Below, piece after piece: positions 46,206 through 57,942 of a stretch of 64,000 nt of DNA. Made by a program: the position numbers and the translations under genes. The stretch is taken from NCBI GenBank assembly GCA_002238565.1, contig MPMP01000006.1:27182-91181 (forward strand), given 5' to 3'. Within the stretch, counting starts at the first letter, position 1. Each line of letters begins with the position of its first letter. The notes beneath the pieces were generated by a model. The model had not been told where the DNA came from. It ran no database searches and saw nothing but the letters and a program-made list of their open reading frames with translations. Origin of the DNA: Albidovulum sp. bin36. GTDB taxonomy: Bacteria; Pseudomonadota; Alphaproteobacteria; Rhodobacterales; Rhodobacteraceae.

Positions 46206-46503
46206 TTCGTCGGTCCTTTCTCAGACTAGCGGGTTGTCTATTGTCTCTAGGCATGAAATGGGAACTGCATCGAAGCAAAGCAAATGCTCAATATTCATTC
46301 TCGGGTTGCGTTGTCGGAATGCCGGTGGAATTAGCGGCCGGGATGCTGCCCGGCTGAAAGGCTTGGGGCCGCGGATGCCGTCCGAATTGGTCGTAGCTCG
46401 ATTAATCCGGGACGCGCCCGAATTCGACGCGACAAATTTCGCCTATTGCCAAATGTTCATGTTTCGTGCTAGCTGTTCGATTTAGGCAGGGGGCAAAAGA
46501 CGA

Positions 46504-47010
46504 ATGCGAGTGATCGGAATCGATCCTGGGCTGCGCAGCACAGGTTGGGGCATCCTAGAGTCGAACGGCGGGATGCTGTCGCATCTTGGCAATGGCCAGT
46601 TCTCTTCTAGCGGCGAAAACCTCGCGGAGAGATTGCACAGCATATTTCAGCAGCTAACTACCGTCGTAGCCGACTACAGTCCCGACTACGCCGCCGTTGA
46701 AAACACGTTTGTCAACAAGGACAGCGCCGGAGCATTGAAACTGGGGCATGCTCGCGCCGTAGCGTTGATCGTCCCGTCGATAGCGGGGTTGCCGGTCGCC
46801 GAATATGCGCCGAACAACATTAAGAAATCCGTAACCGGCAGCGGGCACGCGGAAAAAAGTCAGATCGAAAGGGTTGTCAGAATGCAGTTCCCGTCGGCCG
46901 AAATCGCAGGTTCCGATGCGGCGGATGCTCTTGCGACCGCGCTGGCCCACATTCTTAGGCTGCAGTATTCCAGATCGCTGGATGCAGCCATTTCACGAGT
47001 GGTGTGCTGA
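46504..47010 (+). CDS. ruvC: Crossover junction endodeoxyribonuclease RuvC
   Basis: Resolvase that cuts Holliday junctions symmetrically. 168 residues. The acidic quartet is visible: Asp in VIGIDPGLRSTGWG (residue ~7), Glu in YAAVENTF (~66), and two Asp near the end in GSDAADALATALAH. K-loop region GSGHAEKSQI. It begins the ruvCAB set in standard order; ruvA follows after three bases. Sequence upstream (46206-46503) belongs to the DUF1127 promoter region and should also hold the ruv promoter. Confidence 0.96.
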   Translation: MRVIGIDPGLRSTGWGILESNGGMLSHLGNGQFSSSGENLAERLHSIFQQLTTVVADYSPDYAAVENTFVNKDSAGALKLGHARAVALIVPSIAGLPVAEYAPNNIKKSVTGSGHAEKSQIERVVRMQFPSAEIAGSDAADALATALAHILRLQYSRSLDAAISRVVC

Positions 47011-47013
47011 AAC

Positions 47014-47679
47014 GTGATTGGCATGCTTGCCGGAACCGTTGTTTATCGCGCGGCCGATCATGTGCTTCTCGATACGGGGGGCGTCGGCTATCAAGTGTAT
47101 TGTTCGGAACGCACGCTGGCGGAAGTCTCGGATCTTGGCGCAAGGCTAACTCTCTATACGGACCTGCTTGTACGAGAAGACTTGCTCCAGCTGTTCGGAT
47201 TTCAGACGATAGCGGAGAGGGAACTGCATAGATTGCTTATATCCGTGCAGGGAGTCGGAGCGAAAGCGTCGCTTTCGATACTTGGAACGCTGGGGCAGGA
47301 GGGAACGCTTCAAGCCATATCTCTAGGAAATTGGGGCGCTATAAGAGCGGCTCACGGGGTCGGTCCGAAAATCGCGCAGCGCGTTGTCAACGAGCTTGCC
47401 GACAAAATCGGCGTAATCCTCGCCTTGGGCGTCGGAATCCAACCGGATTCATCGGCTGAATTGCCAGCCGGCGCGGAGGGCGGCGCGGTCGCGGGCGTCG
47501 AAGGCGGCGCTTCGGCGTCGTCCAGCGCCAGAGCGGAGGCTTTGTCCGCATTGACAAATCTGGGGTACGCGCAGAGCGAGGCGATTAAATTTATTGCCGA
47601 GGCGCTCGCAGAATTCCCCGATGCGAATACTGAAACCGTAATTCGCGAGGCCTTGCGGCGCATGGCTCCGCTCGTGTGA
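47014..47679 (+). CDS. ruvA: Holliday junction ATP-dependent helicase subunit RuvA
   Basis: Binds the four-way junction as a tetramer. OB-fold domain I starts MLAGTVVYRAADHVLLDTGGVGYQVYC; helix-hairpin-helix motifs follow (LLISVQGVGAKASLSIL, AIRAAHGVGPKIAQRVVNEL). The Gly/Ala/Ser-rich linker (~145-170) connects domain III (EALSALTNLGYAQSEAIKFI), which contacts RuvB. 221 residues, a little longer than many because of the linker. The likely ATG is 47023 or the GTG at 47014. Confidence 0.96.
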   Translation: MIGMLAGTVVYRAADHVLLDTGGVGYQVYCSERTLAEVSDLGARLTLYTDLLVREDLLQLFGFQTIAERELHRLLISVQGVGAKASLSILGTLGQEGTLQAISLGNWGAIRAAHGVGPKIAQRVVNELADKIGVILALGVGIQPDSSAELPAGAEGGAVAGVEGGASASSSARAEALSALTNLGYAQSEAIKFIAEALAEFPDANTETVIREALRRMAPLV

Positions 47680-47682
47680 TTC

Positions 47683-48717
47683 GTGGCCAAGGAGAACTCG
47701 GTACTACAGTCGACGCAGCAGCCGACCGATGCGGACCGGGCGCTTCGTCCGATTTCCCTCAGTGAATTCATCGGGCAAGACAGGTTAAGAGCGAATTTAA
47801 GCGTTTTCGTAGAAAGCGCGAGACGGCGCGCCGTCGCGCTGGACCATACTTTATTCTACGGTCCGCCCGGCCTTGGAAAAACGACGCTGGCGCAAATTGT
47901 TTCCAGAGAGCTTGGCGTGAACTTCCGCATCACGTCAGGTCCGGTTCTGGCCAAGCCGGGGGATCTTGCCGCGATACTGACCAATCTGGGCGAAAGGGAT
48001 GTCCTGTTCATCGACGAAATCCATCGCCTGAATCCCGTTGTCGAAGAAATCCTGTATCCCGCGCTGGAAGATTATGCGCTGGATCTGGTGATCGGGTCGG
48101 GTCCCGCGGCTAGAACCGTTCGAATCGAACTCAAGCCATTCACGCTCATTGGAGCCACGACCCGGCTTGGCGTTCTCACAACGCCGCTTCGAGATAGATT
48201 CGGCATCCCTTCGCGCCTTGAATACTATTCCACCGAGCAACTCACGGAAATCGTTGCGCGCGGCGCGCGCCTGCTCGAATTGGATCTTGATTCCGGCGGA
48301 ACGTTGGAAATCGCGCGGCGATCGCGAGGAACGCCGAGAATTGCCAATAGGCTGCTGCGGAGGGTGGCAGATTTCGCCATAGTTGAAAGCGACGGCCGCA
48401 TCGACGCGGAAATCGCCAAGAGTTCGCTAACGCGCCTCGGGGTCGACGAGCTTGGACTTGATTCCAACGACCTTAGGTACCTCCATATGATTGCAAGCAA
48501 GCATGCTGGCGGTCCGGTTGGCCTGGATACGATGTCGGCCGCCCTTTCGGAATCGAGGGATGCCATCGAGGAAGTCATCGAGCCGTTTCTTTTGCAGATG
48601 GGACTCTTGCACAGGACTCCTCGCGGGCGGATGCTGTCCGAAGGAGCGTGGTCCTATCTGGGGCTTGCGCGGCAGATGCAGAATCACCAGCCTAGCTTGT
48701 TCGAGGAAGGCGATTGA
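47683..48717 (+). CDS. ruvB: Holliday junction ATP-dependent helicase subunit RuvB
   Basis: AAA+ motor of branch migration, 344 residues. Walker [12 protein letters not shown] near 61-71, Walker [12 protein letters not shown], sensor 1 IGATTRLG and sensor 2/arginine finger region [13 protein letters not shown]; the C-terminal winged helix ends [18 protein letters not shown] start 47683 lies three bases after the ruvA stop, with ribosome-site sequence inside the end of ruvA. Confidence 0.96.
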   Translation: MAKENSVLQSTQQPTDADRALRPISLSEFIGQDRLRANLSVFVESARRRAVALDHTLFYGPPGLGKTTLAQIVSRELGVNFRITSGPVLAKPGDLAAILTNLGERDVLFIDEIHRLNPVVEEILYPALEDYALDLVIGSGPAARTVRIELKPFTLIGATTRLGVLTTPLRDRFGIPSRLEYYSTEQLTEIVARGARLLELDLDSGGTLEIARRSRGTPRIANRLLRRVADFAIVESDGRIDAEIAKSSLTRLGVDELGLDSNDLRYLHMIASKHAGGPVGLDTMSAALSESRDAIEEVIEPFLLQMGLLHRTPRGRMLSEGAWSYLGLARQMQNHQPSLFEEGD

Positions 48718-49049
48718 TCCTCATTCCCGCCAGCTCGGCCGTGTCTCCTAAACGACTTGGCGCTTGCTGCGGCCTTGCCCGATCTTATTTTCCAAGCCCC
48801 TGGCAAATTCAGGAGTCGTGAATTGCCGACGATTTTCAATCGATGACTGCTCGCTTGCGCACGACCTCGCCTCCGGAAATTCCAATTTCGAACGGATCGC
48901 GCTTGATCGTCTTGTTCCGGTCGAGGACGAATTCCCTTCCAGAAACAGCCTGAGCTAAAAATTTAAATTGCGGAACCGAGCTCCGATGAGCTAAGCTGCA
49001 CGCAAAACAAAAACGATTGCACGGCAAATTATTAGGAAAGAGCAGCAAC
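48718..49049. other. Intergenic stretch ahead of tolQ
   Basis: About 330 bases after ruvB without a recognised gene. In many relatives a YbgC-type thioesterase gene stands here, but no trace of it is visible. The tol promoter should be in this region. Confidence 0.45.
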
Positions 49050-49745
49050 ATGGAAGTCGAATCCCTGGCCGCAGCCGCAAGCGTCGATTTTTCCCTTATG
49101 GATTTGTTTTGGCGCGCCGGCTGGACAGTCAAGGCAGTAATGATCCTACTGATGGCGGCATCTTTCTGGACATGGGCCATAATCATCCAGAAGCTAATAA
49201 ATTTTCGAAGAGTCAGGCGGGATACGGCGCGTTTCGATACGTCTTTCTGGTCGGGCGAGCCGCTTAATGAACTTTATTTGAGCATCGCCGGTTCGCCCCA
49301 AGGGGCTTCGGAAACAATATTTTTCTCGGCGATGGATGAATGGCAGCGCTCGCACCGTTCGGACGGCATGCTGATACCGGGAGCGCGCTCTCGAATCGAA
49401 CGGACAATGGCTGTCGCGGTAAATCGGGAAACCGAGCGTTTGAATCACGGGCTCGATTTTCTGGCCACTGTTGGCGCGACGGCGCCATTCGTAGGCCTAT
49501 TCGGAACCGTTTGGGGCATCATGACCGTGTTTCGCGATATCGGCCGCTTGGAAAACACGAACTTGGCCGTCATCGCGCCAGGAATAGGCGAAGCACTGGC
49601 CGCTACGGCTCTTGGGCTCTTGGCGGCCATTCCGGCGGTGATTTTCTATAACAAGCTATCTGCCGACGCCAATGCGCTTACGGCAAATTTCGAAACTTTC
49701 TCCGACGAGTTTTCGACAATTCTGTCGCGTCAACTGGAATCCTAG
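49050..49745 (+). CDS. tolQ: Tol-Pal system protein TolQ
   Basis: Inner-membrane motor subunit that with TolR couples the proton gradient to TolA and Pal during division. 231 residues from ATG 49050 (AGGAAAG upstream). Helix 1 near 21-45 (AVMILLMAASFWTWAIIIQKL) and the MotA/TolQ/ExbB domain with GLDFLATVGATAPFVGLFGTVWGIM and GIGEALAATALGLLAAIPAVIFYN, which contains the pore-lining Thr and Ala residues. First gene of the tolQRAB-pal-cpoB unit. Confidence 0.95.
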   Translation: MEVESLAAAASVDFSLMDLFWRAGWTVKAVMILLMAASFWTWAIIIQKLINFRRVRRDTARFDTSFWSGEPLNELYLSIAGSPQGASETIFFSAMDEWQRSHRSDGMLIPGARSRIERTMAVAVNRETERLNHGLDFLATVGATAPFVGLFGTVWGIMTVFRDIGRLENTNLAVIAPGIGEALAATALGLLAAIPAVIFYNKLSADANALTANFETFSDEFSTILSRQLES

Positions 49746-49748
49746 GCG

Positions 49749-50219
49749 ATGGGTTCGCCGTTGAAGACCGGCGTATCCTCCGGCGGTCGTCGGGGCGGCG
49801 CCGCGCCGCGTCGCCCCATGAGCGAAATCAACGTTACGCCGTTTGTGGATGTCGTGCTCGTATTGCTCGTGATTTTCATTGTCGCGGCTCCGCTTCTGAC
49901 TGTCGGGGTTCCGATAGAATTGCCTCGAACTTCGGCGACGCCGCTGGCATCCGAAAGCGAGGAGCCGCTAACGCTTACCGTCTACGCGGACGGCAGGGTT
50001 GCGATTCAAACTACGGAAGTCCCCTTGGACGAACTAGGGTCCAGGCTGCGTTCAATCATGGCGGAGCGGACGACCACGAGGATCTACCTCAGAGGCGATC
50101 GCGAGGCCAAGTACGAGTTTGTAATGCAAGTAATGGGTGCGTTGAATAAGGACGGATTCAGAGACATAGGGCTTGTTACCGACGGCGGCGGTCCAGACCT
50201 CGACAGTCTAGCGAACTAG
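49749..50219 (+). CDS. tolR: Tol-Pal system protein TolR
   Basis: 156-residue ExbD/TolR family protein with one N-terminal membrane helix (VDVVLVLLVIFIVAAPLLTV) preceded by PMSEINVTPF; the Asp in FVDVVL is the proton-carrying residue. The periplasmic domain ends in NKDGFRDIGLVTD. It starts three bases after tolQ. Confidence 0.94.
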   Translation: MGSPLKTGVSSGGRRGGAAPRRPMSEINVTPFVDVVLVLLVIFIVAAPLLTVGVPIELPRTSATPLASESEEPLTLTVYADGRVAIQTTEVPLDELGSRLRSIMAERTTTRIYLRGDREAKYEFVMQVMGALNKDGFRDIGLVTDGGGPDLDSLAN

Positions 50220-50228
50220 GATTTTGCC

Positions 50229-51371
50229 TTGCGCCAGGGAACTGCAATTTCCGCCGTCTTGCATGGGGGATTGCTAGCCTTTGCGCTGTTCGGCGAGAAA
50301 TTTGCCGCGGACGCTCCCGAAGTCGAGCTCAAAGTCTCTGAAGTTACTCTGCTAAGCGAGGCGGAGTTGATGTCGCTCGGCGCGCCCGATGTCGTGAGCC
50401 AGCCGATTTCAATGGATGCGCCGGCGGTTCAAGACGCAATCGCGCCTCTGGAAGCTCCCTCGATCGAGCCGCCCGTGCTCGTGCCTCCCCTGCTTCCCGA
50501 CGAACCGTCTCAAATTCCCGAAAGCTCGTTGTCGAATGCCTTTCCAAGCGCTCCTGCGGCCGGCGACCCGTCGGGCCTCGCCTTGCCGGAGTTCGACGCT
50601 CTCCCGGCTCCGGTGGTCGACGTTCAAGAGCCTCCGCCTATAATCGATGCCGCGCCTCCTCCTTCGGAACGAGTGGATACAACGCCTGCGCCGCGACCGG
50701 ACCCCGATGTCGAAATTGCCAAGACCGAGCAGGAAGAGGTAGCTCCCGCCGAGGACGCAAAGCCGGATCAGGCTCTCGTCGAGCAGGAAGCCACAGCCAG
50801 GGAAGAGGCATCCACTCGAATAGTGACGGAGGCCGAGGAGTCGCCTCGGGCCGTGCTGTCCGTTGTCCCGTTGTCCAGGCCGGCATCGCTGGAAAGCGTT
50901 CAGCCGGAAACCGTCGCCCCCAAGCCGCCCGATCCAGAACCGCCTCAGGATATTAGTCAAGAAGAACTGATTCGTTCCGCCATAATTCGGGATCAGAGGG
51001 AATCCGGAATCGGGAACCGCGCCGGCGCCGAAAAGGAAGGCGACGATGAACAGCTTTCCGCCGCCGACATAGCGGGTTTGATTTCGGCGATCCAAAGCTG
51101 CTGGAACTTCGGCGCTATGTCGACCGAGGCTTCTAGGGTCATAGTTACGATAGGAATTCGCTTCGACAAGGACGGCAGGCCGATCAAGAACGGGATCAGC
51201 CGAATAGAAGCCAGCAGCGGTTCTGAAACCGCGCGAAGCCAGGCCTACGACGTGGCGATTCGAGCCGTTACGAATTGCTTGAGAAACGGATACGAGTTTC
51301 CGCCCGAGAAATACGAGCAATGGAAGCAGATCGAATTAACTTTCAATCCTGAAAAAATGCGGCTAAAATGA
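50229..51371 (+). CDS. tolA: Tol-Pal system protein TolA
   Basis: 380-residue trans-periplasmic link from TolQR to Pal. A short N-terminal helix (GTAISAVLHGGLLAFALFG) is followed by a long Pro/Glu/Ala-rich extended region (about 60-260) and a C-terminal domain with IQSCWNFGAMSTEASRVIVTIGIRFDKDGRP and a late YEFPPEKYEQWKQIELTFNP segment, as in alphaproteobacterial TolA. Start TTG 50229 is nine bases after tolR. Sequence identity is low outside the ends, as usual for TolA. Confidence 0.88.
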   Translation: MRQGTAISAVLHGGLLAFALFGEKFAADAPEVELKVSEVTLLSEAELMSLGAPDVVSQPISMDAPAVQDAIAPLEAPSIEPPVLVPPLLPDEPSQIPESSLSNAFPSAPAAGDPSGLALPEFDALPAPVVDVQEPPPIIDAAPPPSERVDTTPAPRPDPDVEIAKTEQEEVAPAEDAKPDQALVEQEATAREEASTRIVTEAEESPRAVLSVVPLSRPASLESVQPETVAPKPPDPEPPQDISQEELIRSAIIRDQRESGIGNRAGAEKEGDDEQLSAADIAGLISAIQSCWNFGAMSTEASRVIVTIGIRFDKDGRPIKNGISRIEASSGSETARSQAYDVAIRAVTNCLRNGYEFPPEKYEQWKQIELTFNPEKMRLK

Positions 51372-51683
51372 TCGATCAGTTTGGGAACTGCCCGACATTC
51401 GCCAAGCCGACGGCGCCATCGCTTGCCGAAAGGGCAAGGCGGTGTATTGTAGTTGGCGCGCCCTAGCGTTATTAAGGACAGGCGATAAAAATTCACCAGC
51501 AGCTTGTGAAATTCGCATAGTGCGAATTCGGCTCAGTCTTGGGAGAGGAAGCTGCCAAAGCCGCGCTAGGCGGATTGCAGGAAAATTCATCCGGCGATCC
51601 GTTTCGGCCGAAGGCCAGCGAAGACGAAGCAATTCGAACTATCGGAGCGAAATAGTTAGTCGGCAAGAAGCGGACGGAAAGAC
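51372..51683. other. Intergenic stretch inside the tol cluster, with an inverted repeat
   Basis: About 310 bases separate tolA and tolB, unusual for this operon. A perfect eight-base inverted repeat AATTCGCA-tag-TGCGAATT at 51510-51528 could be an operator for a separate tolB promoter. No gene is recognised. Confidence 0.45.
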
Positions 51684-53015
51684 ATGAAAATTCGGGCAGC
51701 CGTAGCGGTTACGGCGATTATTGCAAGTTGCGCCGGTTTTACCTCGGCGCTGGCGCAGACAGGCGAATCTCCTTTAAGAATTGAAATTACGGAAGGAGTT
51801 ATCGAACCTGTTCCCATCGCCACCGCCCGGTTCGTGGCGGATAGCGAGGCGGCGGCGCCCTTCGCCGAGGAGATTACCTCGATTATTGTCGACGACCTTG
51901 TCGGGTCCGGCCTGTTCCGGAACATTCCCGAGCAGGCGCATATCGCGAAGATTACGAATTTCGACTCTCCGGTGCAGTATTCCGATTGGAAGGCGATCAA
52001 TGCGGAAGCTCTAATTACCGGGTCGGTCGAAGTTCTGCCGCCAGAGACGATATCGGTGAAGTTCCGGCTTTTTGACGTCTTTCTTGAAGTACCGGTCGGC
52101 GACGGCATTAAGTTTACCGGCAGCAAAAGCAATTTGCGCAGACTGGCGCACAAGGTCTCCGATGTCGTTTATTCGCGCATGCTCGGCGAAAAGGGCTATT
52201 TCGATTCTCGGGTTGCGTTCGTGTCCGAGTCCGGGCCGAAGGGCAGCCGGGTCAAGCGTCTCGCCATCATGGATTACGACGGCGCGAACGTACGGTACTT
52301 GTCGGACGGTCGATCAATCGTGCTGGCTCCCAGGTTTTCGCCTGACGGTTCGCGCATCATTTATACTTCGTACGAGTCGGGCGTGCCTAGAGTCTACATA
52401 ATGGATTTGAACACCTTGCAATCCAGGGAATTGGTGGAATCCGTTGAAATGTCCTTTGCACCGAGGTTTTCTCCCGACGGAAGGAAAGCCATTTTTTCCT
52501 TGAACAAGGGATCAAACACGGACATTTTCGAGATTGACGTTGCAACCGGAAATTTCCGGCAGGTCACATTCGGCAATTCCATTGAAACCGCGCCGAGCTA
52601 TTCTCCGGACGGGCAGTCCATTGTCTTTGAGTCGGATAGGAGCGGCTCGCAGCAGCTATACGTTCAGCCTATAAACGGAAGAGCCAAGCGGATAAGTTTC
52701 GGGGACGGTCGCTACGGGACGCCGGTGTGGTCGCCGAGAGGAGACTACATCGCCTTCACGAAGCAGGCCGGCAATCGATTCCATATCGGCGTGATGCGGA
52801 CAGACGGGTCGGAGGAACGGCTATTGTCGGAATCTTTTCTCGACGAAGGCCCCACATGGTCGCCGAACGGAAGAGTCCTGATGTTTTTTCGCGAGTCCCG
52901 AGGCGAATTCGGCGCGCCGTTCCTGATTTCAGTTGATGTCACGGGCCGGAATCTTAAAAAGGTGCCCACGCCGGAATTTGCGTCGGATCCCGCATGGTCG
53001 CCGTTGCTAAGATAA
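51684..53015 (+). CDS. tolB: Tol-Pal system protein TolB
   Basis: Periplasmic beta-propeller that binds Pal and is released by TolA. 443 residues, signal peptide ~1-24 (ending ALAQ). The N-terminal alpha/beta domain ([18 protein letters not shown]) is followed by propeller blades with repeated PRFSPDG-type motifs: [46 protein letters not shown] and [17 protein letters not shown] 51684 has GGACGGAAAG eight bases ahead. Confidence 0.95.
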   Translation: MKIRAAVAVTAIIASCAGFTSALAQTGESPLRIEITEGVIEPVPIATARFVADSEAAAPFAEEITSIIVDDLVGSGLFRNIPEQAHIAKITNFDSPVQYSDWKAINAEALITGSVEVLPPETISVKFRLFDVFLEVPVGDGIKFTGSKSNLRRLAHKVSDVVYSRMLGEKGYFDSRVAFVSESGPKGSRVKRLAIMDYDGANVRYLSDGRSIVLAPRFSPDGSRIIYTSYESGVPRVYIMDLNTLQSRELVESVEMSFAPRFSPDGRKAIFSLNKGSNTDIFEIDVATGNFRQVTFGNSIETAPSYSPDGQSIVFESDRSGSQQLYVQPINGRAKRISFGDGRYGTPVWSPRGDYIAFTKQAGNRFHIGVMRTDGSEERLLSESFLDEGPTWSPNGRVLMFFRESRGEFGAPFLISVDVTGRNLKKVPTPEFASDPAWSPLLR

Positions 53016-53057
53016 AAATTTCGGCCTAGGCGGTTTTAAGGAAAGGAAGCAGTGAAA

Positions 53058-53582
53058 ATGAAACAGATAGCGACATGCGCATTCGTCGCGGTCGTGGCGG
53101 CGTTCGCGGGATGCACAGGCACCGATGTCGCCGACTATACGGGCAATGCAAGCGACGGCGCGGAGTCGATCGCCGGCATCGACGATGGCGGGGTCTCGCT
53201 TTTCGATTCCGATATCACGGTCGAACACTTCCAGAGCGAGATTGGCAACAAAGTCTTTTTCGATGTCGACCAGAGCGCGATTACGGAAGACATCGCATTG
53301 ACGCTCGACGGCCAGGCGAGGTGGCTGCTGGAGAATACAAACTTCGACGCGCTGATCGAGGGGCATACCGACGAGCAGGGAACGCGAGAATACAATTTGG
53401 CCTTGGGCGCGAGGCGAGCGAATTCCGTGCGGGACTATCTGATCGATCGCGGGATTGCCGGGAACCGCCTGCGAATCGTGACCTACGGAAAGGAACGTCC
53501 TGAGGAGCTATGTTCCGAGGAAATCTGCTGGTCGGCCAATCGACGCGCCGTCTCCGTTCTAACGGAAAGAATCGGAACTTAG
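53058..53582 (+). CDS. pal: Peptidoglycan-associated lipoprotein Pal
   Basis: Outer-membrane lipoprotein, 174 residues. Signal peptide with lipobox AFAGC (Cys19). The OmpA-like peptidoglycan-binding domain starts near FFDVDQSAI; the GHTDEQGTREYNLALGARRANSV motif contains the conserved DAP-binding Asp and Arg. ATG 53058 (MKQIATC) has AGGAAG ahead; GTG 53052 is two codons longer. Between tolB and cpoB, as expected. Confidence 0.95.
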   Translation: MKQIATCAFVAVVAAFAGCTGTDVADYTGNASDGAESIAGIDDGGVSLFDSDITVEHFQSEIGNKVFFDVDQSAITEDIALTLDGQARWLLENTNFDALIEGHTDEQGTREYNLALGARRANSVRDYLIDRGIAGNRLRIVTYGKERPEELCSEEICWSANRRAVSVLTERIGT

Positions 53583-53592
53583 GGGCGGCTCG

Positions 53593-54414
53593 TTGCCTCT
53601 CTTTCGCCTGGCGATACCGCTAGCGCTGCTGGTTCTGTTCCCGGCATGGTCCTGGTCCCAGGACAAATGGTATGTGCTGGCGGAGATTCGCCAGGATCTT
53701 TCGCAAATTTTCAGCGAGATCAGAGAGCTGCAGCTCGAGCTCGCTTCGACTGCCACGGGCTCGCCGCCAATTTTTCCGGTTTCCGGGTCCATCCCCCGGC
53801 GGGTGGACGCGCTCGAAACGGAATTGCGCGAGAATATCGCGAAACTCGAAGAGCTCGAGTATCAGATTCGGTTGATCGCCGAAGACGGCGCCAAGCGAAT
53901 CTCTGAGCTTGAGCGCAAGCTCGTAGCTCTGGAGGGCGGGGATGAATCTAGCTTGGCCGAGCGCTCGACGCTCGGCAGTTTTGGCGGCGCGTCCGAGCAA
54001 GAGCTTGCGGGCGGCGCATCCGGAGCTTGGCCTCCTAGCGAACTGACCGAAATGGACTACGCGATCCTAGCGTATTCGGAGAGGGATTATCTCAAGGCGG
54101 CAGCCTTGTTTCAGAAGGTTACCGAGAGCTATCCTAGCCGGGAGATTACAAGCAAGGCCCATTATTATCGAGGAGAATCGCTGGTTCGTCTGGAGCGGTG
54201 GAAGGATGCGGCGATGGCGTACCTAGACAGCTATAGCGGCTGGCCAAACGGGGAATTCGCGCCGAAATCGCTTTATCGGCTCGGAGAGAGCCTTGGAAAA
54301 ATTGATCGCGTTGAAGTCGCATGCATGACGCTCAAGGAAGTTGGAAGAATGTTTCCGGCAGTCGACGAAGCCAATCTAGCCGATGCCGAAATGACCGATT
54401 TGGATTGCAATTGA
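53593..54414 (+). CDS. cpoB: Cell division coordinator CpoB (YbgF)
   Basis: Periplasmic regulator that coordinates peptidoglycan synthesis with Tol constriction in E. coli. 273 residues: signal peptide (1-22, cleavage after SWS), a coiled coil at ~30-115 (RQDLSQIFSEIRELQLELAS, AKRISELERKLVALEG), then TPR repeats (DYAILAYSERDYLKAAALFQKV, RLERWKDAAMAYLDSY, LGESLGKIDRVEVACMTLKEV). TTG 53593 follows pal by ten bases. Confidence 0.92.
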   Translation: MPLFRLAIPLALLVLFPAWSWSQDKWYVLAEIRQDLSQIFSEIRELQLELASTATGSPPIFPVSGSIPRRVDALETELRENIAKLEELEYQIRLIAEDGAKRISELERKLVALEGGDESSLAERSTLGSFGGASEQELAGGASGAWPPSELTEMDYAILAYSERDYLKAAALFQKVTESYPSREITSKAHYYRGESLVRLERWKDAAMAYLDSYSGWPNGEFAPKSLYRLGESLGKIDRVEVACMTLKEVGRMFPAVDEANLADAEMTDLDCN

Positions 54415-54467
54415 CGGCAAGGATCCGGCCATGAATAATCCTCGGGCCGGTCGATTCGACGGAATGT

Positions 54468-55811
54468 TTGGCCTGGCAGACGGATATGCCCATTGATGCC
54501 GAAAATTCGGGCGATTCAGCAAATAGAATTTCCGTTCAAGGAACTGAATTAGCTGAAAGCTTGGCGGAACGCCTCGCAAATCGAATGAATGCGGCGCTGT
54601 CCCGCGCGCCGAAAATTTCGCGGCTCGGGGCCGCGGTTTCAGGCGGCGGCGATTCAACCGCGCTTCTCCTGCTGCTTTCGCGCTGGAGCCGCATATGCGA
54701 CGTCGAATTGCTGGTCGCGTCCGTAAATCACGGTTTTCGAAAGGAAGCGGTTCGCGAGATCGACAATGTTCGCTCGCTCGCGGAATCGCTTGGGCATGCG
54801 CATTCGACCTTGCACTGGCGAGCTCGCGGCAAAAGCGGCAACTTTCAGAACTCGGCGCGGGATGCCCGCTACAATTTGCTCGGAAACTGGGCCGCGGAAG
54901 TCGGAGCGAATGCCCTGGCTCTAGGCCATACCGAAGACGATCAGGCGGAAACATTTCTCCTGCGCCTTGCGCGCGGGTCGGGCGTGGACGGGCTGGCGTG
55001 CATGTCGGAAGCGACTTGGAGGAACGGCATGCTGTGGCTGCGCCCGCTGCTTGGGATTCGCCGAATCGAGTTGCGCGAGTATCTGGAATTCTCACGAATC
55101 GCCTGGTCGGAGGATTCAAGCAATGAAGACCGTGCCTTCGATCGAATAAAAATTCGAGCGGCTTTGCGCGAGCTTGAGCCCGCCGGCCTTTCGGTCCCCC
55201 GCCTCGCAGCCACCGCGCGGAGGATGCGCATGGCGAAAAAAGCGCTGCAAGCCGCCGCAACCCGGTCGGTTCGAGAGATCTGCGCGGTGAACGAAGTCGG
55301 CGATCTGACCTTTTCGGGCGAAATCTGGGCGCTTGAAGAAGAAACAAGATTTCGGATACTTGCGCAGGCCGCCATGTTCATTTCGGGAAATCAATACCGG
55401 CCAAGATTTCGTTCGCTTCTACGAACAGTCGACGAAGTGGCTTGCGGACGCCAAGCGACATTGTCGGGCTGCGTGTTCGGGCCGTCTAGCTGCGGCGGCA
55501 TACTTGTCGGGCGCGAACCCGCCAGCTGCGAAGGAGCGGTCCATCCGGGAGAAATTTGGGACGCCCGCTGGAGAATGGAGCGTGTTGGCGGCGAGGCGTA
55601 CGGCGAGGTCGGGCAGCTCGGCGAATCAGGGTTGGCGAATTGCCCCGGCTGGAAAGCGACGGGCTTTAGAAAAAGCAGTCTCATCGCGTCGCCGTCCGTC
55701 TGGTACCAAGGAGGTCTGGCCTCCGCGCCCCTTGCCGGCATTGCAAACGGATGGCGGGCGAGCATGATTTCCGGCAAGAACGAATTTCTTGCATCGCTTG
55801 CCGGCCATTGA
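54468..55811 (+). CDS. tilS: tRNA(Ile)-lysidine synthase TilS
   Basis: Adds lysine to C34 of tRNA-Ile(CAU), changing decoding from AUG to AUA. 447 residues. The PP-loop ATPase motif SGGGDSTALLLLL lies near residue 58, GHTEDDQAETFLLRLARGSG near 147, and the RPLLGIRRIELREYLE and DSSNEDRAFDRIKIR motifs complete the N-terminal domain; the C-terminal substrate-binding domain is less conserved. Located between cpoB and ftsH as in most proteobacteria. The first ATG (54486) may be the start rather than TTG 54468. Confidence 0.93.
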   Translation: MAWQTDMPIDAENSGDSANRISVQGTELAESLAERLANRMNAALSRAPKISRLGAAVSGGGDSTALLLLLSRWSRICDVELLVASVNHGFRKEAVREIDNVRSLAESLGHAHSTLHWRARGKSGNFQNSARDARYNLLGNWAAEVGANALALGHTEDDQAETFLLRLARGSGVDGLACMSEATWRNGMLWLRPLLGIRRIELREYLEFSRIAWSEDSSNEDRAFDRIKIRAALRELEPAGLSVPRLAATARRMRMAKKALQAAATRSVREICAVNEVGDLTFSGEIWALEEETRFRILAQAAMFISGNQYRPRFRSLLRTVDEVACGRQATLSGCVFGPSSCGGILVGREPASCEGAVHPGEIWDARWRMERVGGEAYGEVGQLGESGLANCPGWKATGFRKSSLIASPSVWYQGGLASAPLAGIANGWRASMISGKNEFLASLAGH

Positions 55812-55946
55812 TATTTTTCCGCGGGAAACTATCTAGTTTAATGTAGCAGCATTTTCGTGATCGGGCGGCCGCGACTCCATTGCGAATTCCTAGCTGCCGA
55901 ATTGTCGGCGCATGGGCGCGTCTAAACCCCATTAGGAGAACTCTAA

Positions 55947-57854
<1,908 letters not shown>

Positions 57855-57942
57855 TCGCCCAATCGAATTTGCAGCCGTCTCCAGATGTTGTAGAATTGCT
57901 TGTCGTCGAAACAGCGCCTGAAATCGAAATTCGGAATTAACA

